Assembly (NCBI GenBank): GCA_023212725.1
Contig: JALBYF010000001.1
Location: forward strand, 248,001-312,000
DNA: 64,000 nt
Direction: 5' to 3'
Source: Tranzscheliella williamsii
Taxonomy: Eukaryota; Basidiomycota; Ustilaginomycetes; Ustilaginales; Ustilaginaceae
Shown here in pieces: positions 40,657-50,211 of the stretch. The position numbers and the translations under genes were made by a program. The first letter of the stretch is position 1. Every line of letters begins with the position of its first letter. The notes beneath the pieces were generated by a model. The model was given only the letters and a program-made list of their open reading frames with translations, searched no databases and was not told the DNA's origin.

Positions 40657-42477
40657 TCAGATCTCGGCCCAGCCCCCGGGACCTGCTCGTTCGCCGCTGA
40701 CCAGGGTCAGCATGAACACGACAAGGTTGGCGCCAAAGGCCATGCCAAAACCCCTATAGAGCGAACGGAGGCCGCCGAGAGAAGAATGACCTGTCTTGGC
40801 GAGGATCCCGGACTGGTGCAGGTCGGAAGCCTCGGCGGACGACGGGGCAGCGGTATCTGTCGATGATTGCGGCTTGGCAGAGCTTCTCGGCGTAATTGAG
40901 CTCTCCTCGGTGACGATGCGGTAGATAGCCTCCACCACGCCTACATACGCCACCGGTCTTGTCTCGACACATGTGCGCAGGCTACGTACACCAAGGCCGG
41001 TGCTTGACACAGCCAGGCTGAATCCTCCGTGACTTGTGGCAGAAGACTTGAGCGAGGAACTGGTGACCTGGCGTTGTTTACGCGTTCCTGCCTCTGGCAA
41101 CGACCGCATCTGCAGCTGCAGTCTTCTGCGTACGGTCTCAATGGGCAGCGTTACGCAGAGGGAAGCCGTCGAGATGGCCAGCTCAGCTAGGGCATAGCTG
41201 ATTGGGTGTGTGTTGGGTTCCAACCTTAGAGTATGCTCGATCACTAGAGGCGCGCCCAGCGATAGAAGAGGACGCAGCGTGAAGTCCAGGAAGGTAGGAA
41301 TCAGGAGATTAGGGTGCAGGTACGATGTCTTCCAGCCGCCTTCTTCCTTGAGCACCTTCTTAATCGCATCATATGGTCCGCTGTACTTGCGGTGAGCAGG
41401 AAGGGTGCTCTGCGCAATCAGTCGCGTCCGGACCAAGTCCAACGGAGAAACCAAGATACCAGTGATGAGATGGGACGAGAGCAGAAGGCTGAGGGTCTTG
41501 TACGGATATGGCGCATAGGCTAACGGCAATGGCGACAGGGCGGTAGGGGCAAATATGGAAAGAATGGACGAGACAATGGGCTGGATAGTGGCGGAAGTGG
41601 TCTCGAGAACGAAAGATGTTAGAGAGCCCTTCCAAAGCCCAAGCCAACCCTCTTTCCCACGGCCTACGGCCTTCATCATTTCCCAGACTCCGCCTCTGAT
41701 GACGACTGGCATGACAAATTCAGGCCTGGCGCCATCATCATGGACGCTGCGCCGCATAACGTAGCCAGACGAGTCGACGAGACGTCGCTTCTTAGCACGT
41801 CCGGAATAGACTGACGGGTCTGGGCGGTTGGGCCGGGAGGCTACATCGCGGAAGTAGGCGTCGGCATCTTCTTCGTCGGACAGGTCATCATCGTAGAGGT
41901 CGTCTGCCTCTTCCTGAGCCGCTTTCTCATCGTTCCATTCGCCAGCCTCTGGGCTGACCTCCTGCTCCCAGCTGTCAGGCTCATCCGCATTTGGCTCTTC
42001 GTTTTCGGTCTGAGCTGTGGCAGCCGGCGGCCGTGCTACAGAGGTGTTCGTCTTCGCCCCTTGCTGCGTGATCTGTAGCCAGATTTCGTCTTTCGGCACC
42101 CACTGCACTTGTAGTAGGAGCTTGCCCACCTCAAAGGGCATAGCGATGCACGTACTTGTGTATTGAAGCGCCCCGCTGATGAGAAGCGCCCGGCAGACAT
42201 CACCAAAGCCGGCGTTCGTTTCGCCGATCGCCGAAGATGGGGTAGTAGCTACATACGCTTTGGCATCGTTGGCGGAGAGATACCGGTTCGCAGTGGGTCG
42301 GTTTGACGACGCTGATGTTGAAGAGAAAGGAGCGGCGGACCGAGACGTGGCCTGGGGTACACCTGTGGTAGAAAAGCGCGGTGCGGTGGCGACGAAGACA
42401 GAGTCTTCAGGTGGTTGGTAGTAAGGTCTCAGTGGATGGGCCGAGCTAGCGCCGCTCGAGGGGGGAGGCGATGCCAT
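40657..42477 (-). CDS. UGO1: mitochondrial outer-membrane fusion protein UGO1, modified carrier
   Basis: 606 residues from the ATG at 42477. An in-frame GTG one codon upstream is not a likely start. The N-terminus LRPYYQPPEDSVF and the segment ALQYTSTCIAMPFEVGKLLLQVQWVPKDE are hallmarks of fungal UGO1. Mitochondrial-carrier-like repeats follow, including SPLDLVRTRLIAQ (the Px[D/E]xx[K/R] motif), PYDAIKKVLKEEGGWKTSYLHPNLL and LPIETVRRRLQLQ. An acidic insert (DLYDDDLSDEEDADAYF) separates the first and second repeat. UGO1 links Fzo1 and Mgm1 during outer and inner membrane fusion. Paralogous carriers are an alternative, but the Pro-Tyr-rich N-terminus favours UGO1. Confidence 0.87.
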   Translation of the reverse strand: MASPPPSSGASSAHPLRPYYQPPEDSVFVATAPRFSTTGVPQATSRSAAPFSSTSASSNRPTANRYLSANDAKAYVATTPSSAIGETNAGFGDVCRALLISGALQYTSTCIAMPFEVGKLLLQVQWVPKDEIWLQITQQGAKTNTSVARPPAATAQTENEEPNADEPDSWEQEVSPEAGEWNDEKAAQEEADDLYDDDLSDEEDADAYFRDVASRPNRPDPSVYSGRAKKRRLVDSSGYVMRRSVHDDGARPEFVMPVVIRGGVWEMMKAVGRGKEGWLGLWKGSLTSFVLETTSATIQPIVSSILSIFAPTALSPLPLAYAPYPYKTLSLLLSSHLITGILVSPLDLVRTRLIAQSTLPAHRKYSGPYDAIKKVLKEEGGWKTSYLHPNLLIPTFLDFTLRPLLSLGAPLVIEHTLRLEPNTHPISYALAELAISTASLCVTLPIETVRRRLQLQMRSLPEAGTRKQRQVTSSSLKSSATSHGGFSLAVSSTGLGVRSLRTCVETRPVAYVGVVEAIYRIVTEESSITPRSSAKPQSSTDTAAPSSAEASDLHQSGILAKTGHSSLGGLRSLYRGFGMAFGANLVVFMLTLVSGERAGPGGWAEI

Positions 42478-42805
42478 CACGGTTGTTAGCTTGAGCCGCG
42501 CCTATCAGCGTGCTGAACTAGGCGCCGGAAAAGTCTGTCTTGTGTTGTGGCGAGAGGCGTGCTAAGTGTTGGTGGTTGTTGTCGAGAGTAAAGGTGGAGA
42601 CGCTCAGTCGCGTATCTCAAATGTTGGGGGTCGATGTCAGAAAGCATACACTCACAACAACTTATAAGCGGTGTGTGAGTGTGGGGATGTTGGTGCGCGT
42701 CCGAGCGGAATTCCGAATCTAACAAGCTGACCTCTGCTTAGGTTTACGCCCAAACACCATCAGCGGTGGGCTCAGAGTGACACATGGTGACGGACGACTG
42801 CAACC
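42478..42805. promoter_or_regulatory. divergent promoter region, UGO1 / membrane protein
   Basis: 328 nt between divergent starts. ACACTCACAACAACTTATAAGCGGTGTGTGAGTGT at about 42647-42681 contains an imperfect inverted repeat (ACACTCACA / TGTGAGTGT, nine of nine) around a TTATAA core. No gene is present. Confidence 0.5.
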
Positions 42806-44334
42806 ATGGCGGCCGAACTTAGACTCGACGAACCCGTCCCTTTCGCCAGTAACTGCGACAATCTAAGCAAATGGCAGGAGATATGGACAGAGCAGGAATC
42901 CATCGTGGCAAGGGTAAGAGTCCTATTCCGTTCTGGAACGGAGTTGTCAGAAGACTTTTCAGGACCGCGCTACAAGATGCGATCATGGAGTCACTACCTT
43001 CTCCGTCCATCTTTGCATGATCTTAGACAAAGCACGCTGTTCTACTTAACGCCCCAATGCTTCCTGTACAGAGTATCGCTTTTCTTGCTTGCTTGGCAGT
43101 GTTGCTTCTGCACCTCAGCCACAACAACATATTTTCGGTGGTGGCACTCTCCCTCTTGCTTGTCCTGTTTGTATGGCTTGCCTTTGAGCCGGATAAAGAG
43201 CATTCACATTCACCGTGTTCTCCAACTTGCCGCTACCGGAAAGATCCGTGCCATTTCAATGGGTCACAGAGTAGGCGGATGGCGGCATGCCCGGTTGGGA
43301 AAAATTTCGATTCCGGTTGTCCTCACATCCAAGCACGACAAGCCGAGCAAGAAGGATGGCCGCCATCGTGCGATGTCCATGGCCATGTCCTCAAGCACCA
43401 CAAGCCGCGAACGAAACACTTCGTAGCAGCCATACACGGCCGAGGCCGACACCGGATAGAGGCATGGGTTCGCGAGGTAGAGCGGGCTCGGAGTGTTTCT
43501 ACTACTGCCTGTACTGGCTCGAGCTTCGCCGAGATCTCGCACCAGCTGTGCGCAGAAGAAGCGAACGTGCCTTCCCGGGCAAGATATTTTACGGAGAAGC
43601 GAACGACCATAACACCTACGAGACTCGATGGTTTGTCCGGGCCGGAAAGTGACAAAAAAGTAGCGATGCGCTTAAGCCCTGTTCGACCGCAGACCCTTCA
43701 GGCGAACACAAAGCGGGCCACCGAGACAGTAAGCCCGAATGAGAACACGGAGGTGGGAGGAAAGGTCGGTAGAACCAAGTACCAGGCAACGGCGCAGCCA
43801 GATGAGGGAGCTTCCGACTATACGGCTGATCTAGCAGGCAAGGCGATCAAGGCGAAAGCCTCCCAACTATTGCTGAATAGCGTCGCCTGCAAGCCGGGAC
43901 GGAGCGAGCCTGCCAATGCGGAGACCGGACAGAGCGACACGGAGGAGCTGGCTGCGCTGTCTGCAAAGCTCATTGGCGGGTACCAACAGTGGAGATTAGC
44001 GCAGGGTTTCGGACCAGGAGATGTAAAAGACACAAATGATGTTCCGCCAGATGGAAAAGAGTATCCACATATAGCGGTAGCAGGCAGGCAATCGATGCCT
44101 GCTTCAGGCCCGAGTTGGAGTAGAGACTTGAAGGAGGGAAGCTCGGGCTTGGGAGCGCCGTTCAACCCAACGGATCGGCCCAACAGAGCTACGAAAAGCG
44201 AGCAGTGCAGACAAGAAGGCGATGCATCTTCCGACACCGTCGTGAAGAAGGGGGCTGGAAAGCAAAAGGCTCAACACAGCGCGCCATCGGATCAGAGGCT
44301 GCTTGAGCTAACAGCCAGGCTCTCAAAGGCGTGA
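42806..44334 (+). CDS. uncharacterised two-TM membrane protein (one intron)
   Basis: Proposed exons are 42806-42913 and 43072-44334, giving 456 aa. Exon 1 starts in a good context (CAACCATGG) and encodes 36 residues ending ESIVAR. The 158-nt intron begins GTAAGA and ends TGTACAG in phase 0. Exon 2 is one uninterrupted frame. If unspliced, an ATG at 43057 gives 425 aa. Residues about 38-80 form one or two transmembrane segments (SIAFLACLAVLLLHLS and VVALSLLLVLFVWLAF), then come a Cys/His-containing patch (CSPTC, CHF, CPVG, CPH) and a long polar tail with helices such as TEELAALSAKLIGGYQQWR. I do not recognise the family. The Cys/His patch could bind metal, which is inference. It is divergent from UGO1. 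Confidence 0.65.
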
Positions 44335-44477
44335 TCATCATATTGATATCAAAGCAACACAGAAATGTAGCTAGTAGCTTCTGGTAGGGTTGAGACCTAC
44401 GAGAGACATTTCAATTTCTGTGTCTAGCGACAGGGTATGAGCGGGAATAGTGGCTACTACGAAGAGCGGCATAACCT

Positions 44478-44740
44478 TTATTGCTTATCCTTGATGGGGA
44501 CGTCCTTTCCAGTGAGCTTCTTGCTGTAGCATTGCAAGGAAGGGGGCGAAAGATGGGTGAGCGAGGTGATCCATAAGAAAGCGTACAGTGAATGAATCAG
44601 ACTTACAAGCCGGATCGAATGCCGTCCGAGATCTTTTCGGTGGTGCTGGCATTCTGTTGGTGGCCGGCCTTCTTGGAGCCCATATCGACAGCCTTGTCGA
44701 GGGCGTCCTGCTGGGGTGCGTTCTGTTGAGGGGCAGACAT
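44478..44740 (-). CDS. 59-aa conserved small protein (one intron)
   Basis: Proposed minus-strand exons are 44740-44607 and 44523-44478. The 83-nt intron starts GTAAGT and ends GCTACAG. Splicing gives a 59-residue hydrophilic protein: MSAPQQNAPQQDALDKAVDM at the start, then KKAGH, TEKISDGIRSGF, and KKLTGKDVPIKDKQ at the end. The frame and the shift from GIRSGL-stop (unspliced) to GIRSGFKKLTGKD support the intron. Similar small DALDKA..TEKISDG..GFKK.TGKDVPI proteins occur widely in filamentous fungi, from memory, often without a known function. The sequence looks intrinsically disordered or helical and has no signal peptide. A stress-related role would be a guess. Confidence 0.75.
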
Positions 44741-45411
44741 GTTGATAATTACGACGGATTTGCTTCTGTGGGATGTGGCTGATGGTGTACTGTACAAAAG
44801 CAGGAGACGGTTTTGCAGAAGAGGTCAAGCTATATAAGGTCAAGGCGCCTCTCGGACCCAGCTAGGCGACCGTCGGCACTTTTCTCCTCCAACGATAAGG
44901 TTTTGACCGAGCTGAGACTGCAGATCCGCCCAGAGCGTGCCACAGTATCGATGCGTCGCTGCGGCGGGCAGCATCGAATATGTGTTGCACGTCAACTTCC
45001 CAGACTAGTGGAGATACATCATTTTGCATACGTCAGAATTAGCAACCCGGACCGCCAAGGGAAGCAAGCGAGGTCCACAGCCCTAGCACCTAACTAGTCG
45101 TCACACGCCTTCAAGGGCCCCTTTCCTCTTTGCCTGTGTCTCGTCATTGAGCATCTCTGGGACCAACCAAAAAGGCGCCCCTCGACCTCCGCATCTCTCT
45201 TACTCGGTTAGGCAGTCATGACGTACTACCGTTTCTTGAGACAGTCGCGCGATTCTAGACGGCCCAATCTTTCCAATTAAGCTTGTAGCCAGTGCGCGAT
45301 CCCGGTCGGATGGCCTTGAGCCGCTTGTCTATGGTATGGTCTACATGAGAGCCGCTTCATGTGTTGGTAAACTCTCATGGCAATTGATCCAAGACGCAAT
45401 TTCCAAAAAAA
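44741..45411. other. intergenic, promoter of the 59-aa protein gene
   Basis: No gene is supported between the small protein gene and the tRNA. The TATATAAGG at about 44829-44837 (TATA-like on the minus strand as CCTTATATA) is about 90-95 nt upstream of the small-protein ATG and is a plausible core promoter. Confidence 0.45.
45405..45411 (-). terminator. Pol III T-run terminator
   Basis: Seven A residues on the plus strand read as T7 directly after the tRNA 3' end on the minus strand, a standard RNA polymerase III stop. Confidence 0.85.
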
Positions 45412-45497
45412 TGATCCCGACCCGATTTGAACGGATGACCTTTGGAAGGTTCCAAACGGAGCTGGAAGCCAACGCTCTACCGCTGAGCTACGGGACC
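45412..45497 (-). tRNA. intron-containing tRNA, probably tRNA-Trp(CCA)
   Basis: 86 nt on the minus strand. The acceptor stem GGTCCCG pairs with CGGGATC (one G-T pair) with discriminator A. The D-arm GCTC-AGCGGTA-GAGC contains a good A box (TAGCTCAGCGG), and the T-arm ATCCG-TTCAAAT-CGGGT contains a B box. With the standard single base after the D-stem, the anticodon stem starts TTGGC and the loop TTCCAG gives anticodon CCA (plus strand 45463-45465). A 14-nt intron (about 45448-45461) containing TTTGGAA can pair with the anticodon, as expected for tRNA introns. The 3' stem side TCCAA leaves one C-T mismatch. A shifted reading would give anticodon TCC (Gly), also with one mismatch, so identity is less certain than the gene itself. 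Confidence 0.85.
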
Positions 45498-45950
45498 GAA
45501 AACCACTGAGCTATGTTGCCAGCTTACGTACAGAGAAATGAACAGTGTTAATGATTCACGCGCGAAGAGCGTCGAAAGTGTAAAAGTGCTGAAAGCATTT
45601 GGCGGCTGTACACATACAGATCCACGAAAGCGAGCCCAGAAGTCATTCTGCAGCTTGGTAAGCTGTATCAAGTCGGTGCTGTGAGATTTTCTCAGAAAAG
45701 AATGGCAAGCCCTTTCTGATATGGAATGTACGGCAAAGGCCTGGCCCAAATCCAGCACGCCTTTAACGTTACAGAGCTCCCATCGGTCTACTCCCGCCGA
45801 ACTGGCGAACCGTAAAGGTCACAGGCCTTGCCGCGGTGGCATGTACCCGGGCCTAGGCTCTTCGCAGAGTGGGCTAGTACAAAAAGCTGCTGACAATAGT
45901 CTCCAATCATGGAAGAATGGCTTGTTGCGACGAGAGAAAGGTGACAAGTG
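45498..45950. other. intergenic between tRNA and Zn2Cys6 gene
   Basis: It holds the 5' flank of the tRNA and the 3' UTR of the minus-strand transcription factor gene. No further gene is supported. Confidence 0.45.
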
Positions 45951-48900
45951 CTAGAAGCCCATGTGAGAATCGAGGAAGCGGTGGTCGAACTCGGTTGTCT
46001 GTGGCGGGCCGTAGCCGGATGAGCCCGGCAAGGCATGGGGCGGCGCGGGTGCCGGTGGGTAGGGCCGCGGTGGGGCGTTCTCGGCAGGGGCATGCTGGCC
46101 GGGTGCAGCCGGTTCGAACGGCGCGGAGCCGCTCATGCGGTAGCCGAAGCCGAGCGCCTCCCAGTCAGTATCGTAAACACCGCCGTCCAGCATGCCCAAG
46201 CTATTGCCCGCCGGCTCGGCATGCGGTGGACTCGACGCAAAGCGGAACCGATCGTCGGACGCGAACGCTGGCAGTTGCGCAAACGAGTCGTGCGTCCGAC
46301 CCGTCGAGCTGCGCGCCTCGTCGAACGTGGCAGGGGTCGCAAAGCTGCCCTGACCAGCCTCCTCATGGAAGCCCCACCCACGCAAAGTGGATGCACCTTC
46401 CGTGTTCGGATCTACACTGCCTCCGCCAATGCGCTCGTCACTCGGCCCGGCCGCGAGCCCGGCCTCTCTGAACAGAGCATCCAGCTCCATCGCGGAGGTA
46501 GCCATGAGCGAAGAGATGTCAAAGTTGGAAGGACTTTCAGGAAAGACCGCTCTCGGGCTTGTTTCCGTGTCCCACTGCCAGCCGCTCGATACCAGTGGCT
46601 GTTCGATCACCGCAGCGCCGATGTCCAGGCCGCTGCTCGGCGTTACGACCTCGCTGCTGTACTTGCCCGCAACCGGCCCAGCTTCGTGATCCGCAGACCC
46701 TGGAGAGTGTACGAGACTGGAGATATCGCTGCGGCCAGCGTCCACGTGGGAATGGCTGTACAGGCCGCGGTTTAGTGAAGGTACGGCGGTCGGACGCAGA
46801 TTCTCGGGCGTTTGCATGTCTACGTTGGACTCCTTGAGGCCCGGCTGCCGGGGATCGCGTTCCTGGGAGTAGGAAGACCAGGGTGTAGGCATGTTGAATA
46901 ATGCCTTGCGCTCAGCTGCATGCGCTTCGTAAGCTGGACGGTGCTGCGCGGCTTGGAAATCCTTCGCACGGCCTTCTTTTTTCGGTGCGCCCGCACTGGC
47001 CCCGATTGGTATGTGTGTTCCCTTACGCGCTGAACTGGTGGTAGCAGGGCTAGGGCCGCCGGCTCTGGTCGTCGCTATCCTCTCGATCTTTTCCACAACC
47101 ATTGAAGTGGCATAGAACATGGTCCTCAGGCATTTGCGGCACTTCTCTGCAGTGGCCCATTGTAAAGAAGACAAGATCTTGTCGCAGGCCGCGGCGAAGT
47201 GGTGGATCTCGTCGACCTTGTTACGGAAGCCCGATGTGGTGGCGGAACGGAAAGAGCCCGGCTCGGTGGCACTGATCTGCCAGATGGCGTAGAGGTAGCT
47301 GGTGCATGCCAGGAAGACATTGTGTCCCGTCATCCAGGTATAGTTCATCTGGCCTTCTTTAGAGAGAGTGGCATACATGTTGATAATGCTCCGACTGCAT
47401 TCCTCCACATTGGCGAGGTCTTTGCGGCTAGCATTGGGGAAGCGCGGGCTCAAGCCGTAGGTCATGAGCAGCGTCTGTTGGTAATTCAGCTCCAGAAAGA
47501 TCGGGTTATATCCACATCCGCTTGCCTCCAGCTCCGCTTTTGATGAAGGAGCGTACCTTCGCCATTCATGAAGTCGTCGGAGGATGTCTGTTTTCCAGTG
47601 CCCAAACGTCTCGAAACGTCGAGGCAACTCCGCATTCTGATAGAGAATCGACTGAATCTCGGACTGCAAGATTCTCATGCGGAAAAAGGACAACGACACC
47701 CATCGACTCGCATTTCGAGGCCTGCGCAGAAGTTCGACAGCTGTCCCACGACAAGATACCTGGCGGTCACTGACGGAATCTTGCAGTGCTGCCAAGGTCG
47801 AGGCTGCCTCACGACGGGCTAGCTCAGTAGAGGAATCTTCTTCCTCGTTTGCGTGTTGCACTGTGCCGTTGCGAGTGATTGCAGTTTCGGCGGCACTTGG
47901 AACAATGTCATCCTCTCTGCTGTCGGCCCATGGCAGGCTGACTTTGATGTCCGAATCAGCGATACCGAATGGCCGACCTAGGTGAACGCAAACTTGCCGA
48001 TCTAGCGCGTACGAGCACCAGAACAGACGCCTCCTCTTTTCGGCAAGAGACTCGCTGAGCCCACCCGCGTCAGAAGGATGTCCAACGAGAGGACCAGGAT
48101 GTTCCGAGTAGAGGCCGAGACCAGTGGTAAGCCTGAGTGCCACACCGAGACAATACCAAACACCTGGCTTCATGGGACGCATGATCGAATACAAGGCGGT
48201 GAGAAGAAGGCACTGAAGCTGTTCCAGAGAATCACGGCCCATGATCGCTCCAACATTGCCATCCTGACCGTTGGCTGCAAGGCGGCGAGGGTCTAGGAAC
48301 TGCATCGCCGCCTCATGATGGTTCTCGGCGCTCCAGCTGGAGCGAGTCCAGCCCATGGCTGCTGCAATGGCAAAAACAAGATGGAAGAGATGGCCATCGG
48401 CTGGCTGCGGATCGATCTCTAGCTTGTCGTCATCCTCTTTACGGGCTTGCCTTTCGTCAAACGACAGCTTCGCCTTGGCCCTCTCCAGACCGATCGAGCA
48501 AGCCTTCTCGAAGCGTTGCATAAAGCTTGTCCGATCAAGAATGGGCAACTGCGGATTCACTCGTTCGAAATAAGCATCGACCAGTTTCCTTGCAGTGGAG
48601 AGGGGCGGGAAAGGTGCCGGAAGTGGGGATGGCTTGAGCAGCTGTTCTGGCGCGGGTACGGTGATGTCACCGGTTTCCGTAGCCGTAGCATACTGCATGG
48701 GATCGCCATCGTCAAAAGGCGAGTTCTTCTTGCCCTCAGATGGTGTAACAGAGCCGCTACCTGGTGATGTTGCCCTCACCTCGAGCCGGGAAGTAGCCGC
48801 TTGGTCGCCGTCGTCGCCAGACTGAGCAGAGTACTTGACGCCCGCATCAGATCTGTGCTGGTGTAGCCAGGCACGATCCTTCTTATGCATGGCCGCTTCG

Positions 48901-49709
48901 CCAAAGCTTCGACCTCCGGAAGAGCGGTGCTTAGACGATGAAGCAGGATCTCGAACTTTCAAGCCAGCCTGTGCAGATTGCTGTATCGCTTGGCAGAGCA
49001 GTCGAGCCGGAGACAGGCCGCTAGCGTGAGAATGAGGACGTCCTAGCAAGGGTATTGAGTTCTGCGCCCAGTCCGAACTTGACAACGACGCAGCTTCTAT
49101 GACGGAAGAGCCGAGAACGGAATCGGGAGCGATCAAGCTTGAGTCAGTTTCGAAAGCCTCGCTTTCCTCAGCCGCTCTCACTACGGCTTGACGCTTTGGT
49201 GCAGAGTCCTCGGTCGAGTTCACCATTGCATCCGATGATAGATTATCTCTGGCATGCTGGAGAGGTCTTTTAAGGCCGGCTGAAGTAGGAGTTGAGGATC
49301 GCGAGAGCATATTCGACGAGAGCTGCTTCTGCAGCTCTGCATTTCGTTCGCTTAATTGCTGCAGCTGACGTTCGAGATCGGAGATGTAGCTCCGACTGAT
49401 CTCCCTGCCAGTGGCAGAATCAATACCTACGCAAGGTTCGCCCGCCTTGACACAAGACCCACAGGCTGGAAAAGCCTGGTCGCACTTGATCTTTTTGGAG
49501 CGGCATCTCTTGCAAACAAGCACAGCTCTGGCCAGCGGCTTTGAGCCGTGAGAAACGGAGCCAGAGGCTTCCGGCCCGTCATTCCGAGCAGGGGAAACAC
49601 TTGCTTCAGTGGCGGATGGCTCAGTCTTTAGCTTGCCGCGTTTCGGAGGTGTATTCGTGCCGAAAAGTCTGGATGGGGAGCTTTCGTCACTCTGCCTTTT
49701 CGTGGCCAT
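45951..49709 (-). CDS. Zn2Cys6 fungal transcription factor with MHR domain
   Basis: 1252 residues from the ATG at 49709 (MATKRQSDES). The frame runs on to a GTG at 49748, which I reject as start. A zinc cluster C-x2-C-x6-C-x6-C-x2-C-x6-C is at about 66-92 (CKRCRSKKIKC...CGSCVKAGEPC). It is followed by a linker and a short leucine-zipper-like dimerisation coiled coil (YISDLERQLQQLSERNAELQKQL region). The fungal-specific middle homology domain begins near KLVDAYFERVNPQLPILDRTSF and includes MRPMKPGVWYCLGVALRLTTGLGLYSE and the RRRLFWCSYALDRQVCVHLGRP signature. Such proteins bind CGG-containing sites as dimers and control metabolic or developmental genes. The regulon cannot be read from the sequence. 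The last 350 residues are disordered, with GC-rich 3' DNA. Confidence 0.92.
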   Translation of the reverse strand: MATKRQSDESSPSRLFGTNTPPKRGKLKTEPSATEASVSPARNDGPEASGSVSHGSKPLARAVLVCKRCRSKKIKCDQAFPACGSCVKAGEPCVGIDSATGREISRSYISDLERQLQQLSERNAELQKQLSSNMLSRSSTPTSAGLKRPLQHARDNLSSDAMVNSTEDSAPKRQAVVRAAEESEAFETDSSLIAPDSVLGSSVIEAASLSSSDWAQNSIPLLGRPHSHASGLSPARLLCQAIQQSAQAGLKVRDPASSSKHRSSGGRSFGEAAMHKKDRAWLHQHRSDAGVKYSAQSGDDGDQAATSRLEVRATSPGSGSVTPSEGKKNSPFDDGDPMQYATATETGDITVPAPEQLLKPSPLPAPFPPLSTARKLVDAYFERVNPQLPILDRTSFMQRFEKACSIGLERAKAKLSFDERQARKEDDDKLEIDPQPADGHLFHLVFAIAAAMGWTRSSWSAENHHEAAMQFLDPRRLAANGQDGNVGAIMGRDSLEQLQCLLLTALYSIMRPMKPGVWYCLGVALRLTTGLGLYSEHPGPLVGHPSDAGGLSESLAEKRRRLFWCSYALDRQVCVHLGRPFGIADSDIKVSLPWADSREDDIVPSAAETAITRNGTVQHANEEEDSSTELARREAASTLAALQDSVSDRQVSCRGTAVELLRRPRNASRWVSLSFFRMRILQSEIQSILYQNAELPRRFETFGHWKTDILRRLHEWRRYAPSSKAELEASGCGYNPIFLELNYQQTLLMTYGLSPRFPNASRKDLANVEECSRSIINMYATLSKEGQMNYTWMTGHNVFLACTSYLYAIWQISATEPGSFRSATTSGFRNKVDEIHHFAAACDKILSSLQWATAEKCRKCLRTMFYATSMVVEKIERIATTRAGGPSPATTSSARKGTHIPIGASAGAPKKEGRAKDFQAAQHRPAYEAHAAERKALFNMPTPWSSYSQERDPRQPGLKESNVDMQTPENLRPTAVPSLNRGLYSHSHVDAGRSDISSLVHSPGSADHEAGPVAGKYSSEVVTPSSGLDIGAAVIEQPLVSSGWQWDTETSPRAVFPESPSNFDISSLMATSAMELDALFREAGLAAGPSDERIGGGSVDPNTEGASTLRGWGFHEEAGQGSFATPATFDEARSSTGRTHDSFAQLPAFASDDRFRFASSPPHAEPAGNSLGMLDGGVYDTDWEALGFGYRMSGSAPFEPAAPGQHAPAENAPPRPYPPAPAPPHALPGSSGYGPPQTTEFDHRFLDSHMGF

Positions 49710-49755
49710 CGTGGCTAGGAGAAGGGGACGGGTACGCGGCCAGTTCACTGGCCGG

Positions 49756-50211
49756 CTACAAGGTGCGATGAGACGGGAGACCTACAAAATACCGGAAAAG
49801 GCGTCGGATAATATGCATGGCCGTTGAGTGAGGATGTGCATCCAATCGACGATTCAATGAGCGCGGAAGGAACGCAACTTTGTCTTTCGAGAAGCAGTAG
49901 ACGATGGTAGCTGGGGGGAGGCTCAGAGCCAAGAAAATCCAGAAGATATGGCCAGGATCATCGACAAAGCGTCGCAGTATAGTATTTCGGAGGTGGCCGA
50001 ACGGCGCTAAAGGACAATTAACGTAGGTAAAGTAACGAGACCAAGCGAGGTCGAACCGTGGGAGCGACGACCCGCTTAGTAGCGCATTAGACAGCCTTTG
50101 GGCGGGAGCAGATGGTCGTTCATCGGAATGATACCGAAGGGGGGATGTGCTGGTGGAGACGTTGCCAAGGCTAGTTGCAGGGCCCCGCCATCCTGACCAT
50201 CGGGCGAGCAT
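49756..50211 (-). CDS. probable small mitochondrial membrane protein
   Basis: 151 residues from an ATG at 50211, ending 46 nt before the start of the Zn2Cys6 gene on the same strand. The N-terminus is rich in Arg/Ser with no acidic residue before about position 30 and contains LRYHS, which resembles a matrix-protease cleavage context. One transmembrane segment (HIFWIFLALSLPPATIVYCF) is near residues 89-108, followed by a basic tail. This looks like a small inner-membrane protein such as a respiratory accessory subunit, but I cannot name it. Alternatively the frame is a long uORF in the leader of the transcription factor. If it is a gene, the factor's promoter must overlap it. Confidence 0.45.
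   Translation of the reverse strand: MLARWSGWRGPATSLGNVSTSTSPLRYHSDERPSAPAQRLSNALLSGSSLPRFDLAWSRYFTYVNCPLAPFGHLRNTILRRFVDDPGHIFWIFLALSLPPATIVYCFSKDKVAFLPRSLNRRLDAHPHSTAMHIIRRLFRYFVGLPSHRTL

Noticed and set aside
43057..44334. Unspliced 425-aa start for the membrane protein
   Set aside because: The ATG at 43057 lies inside the proposed intron end; a frame-consistent first exon with a good start context and GTAAGA donor exists upstream. It is kept as an alternative only.
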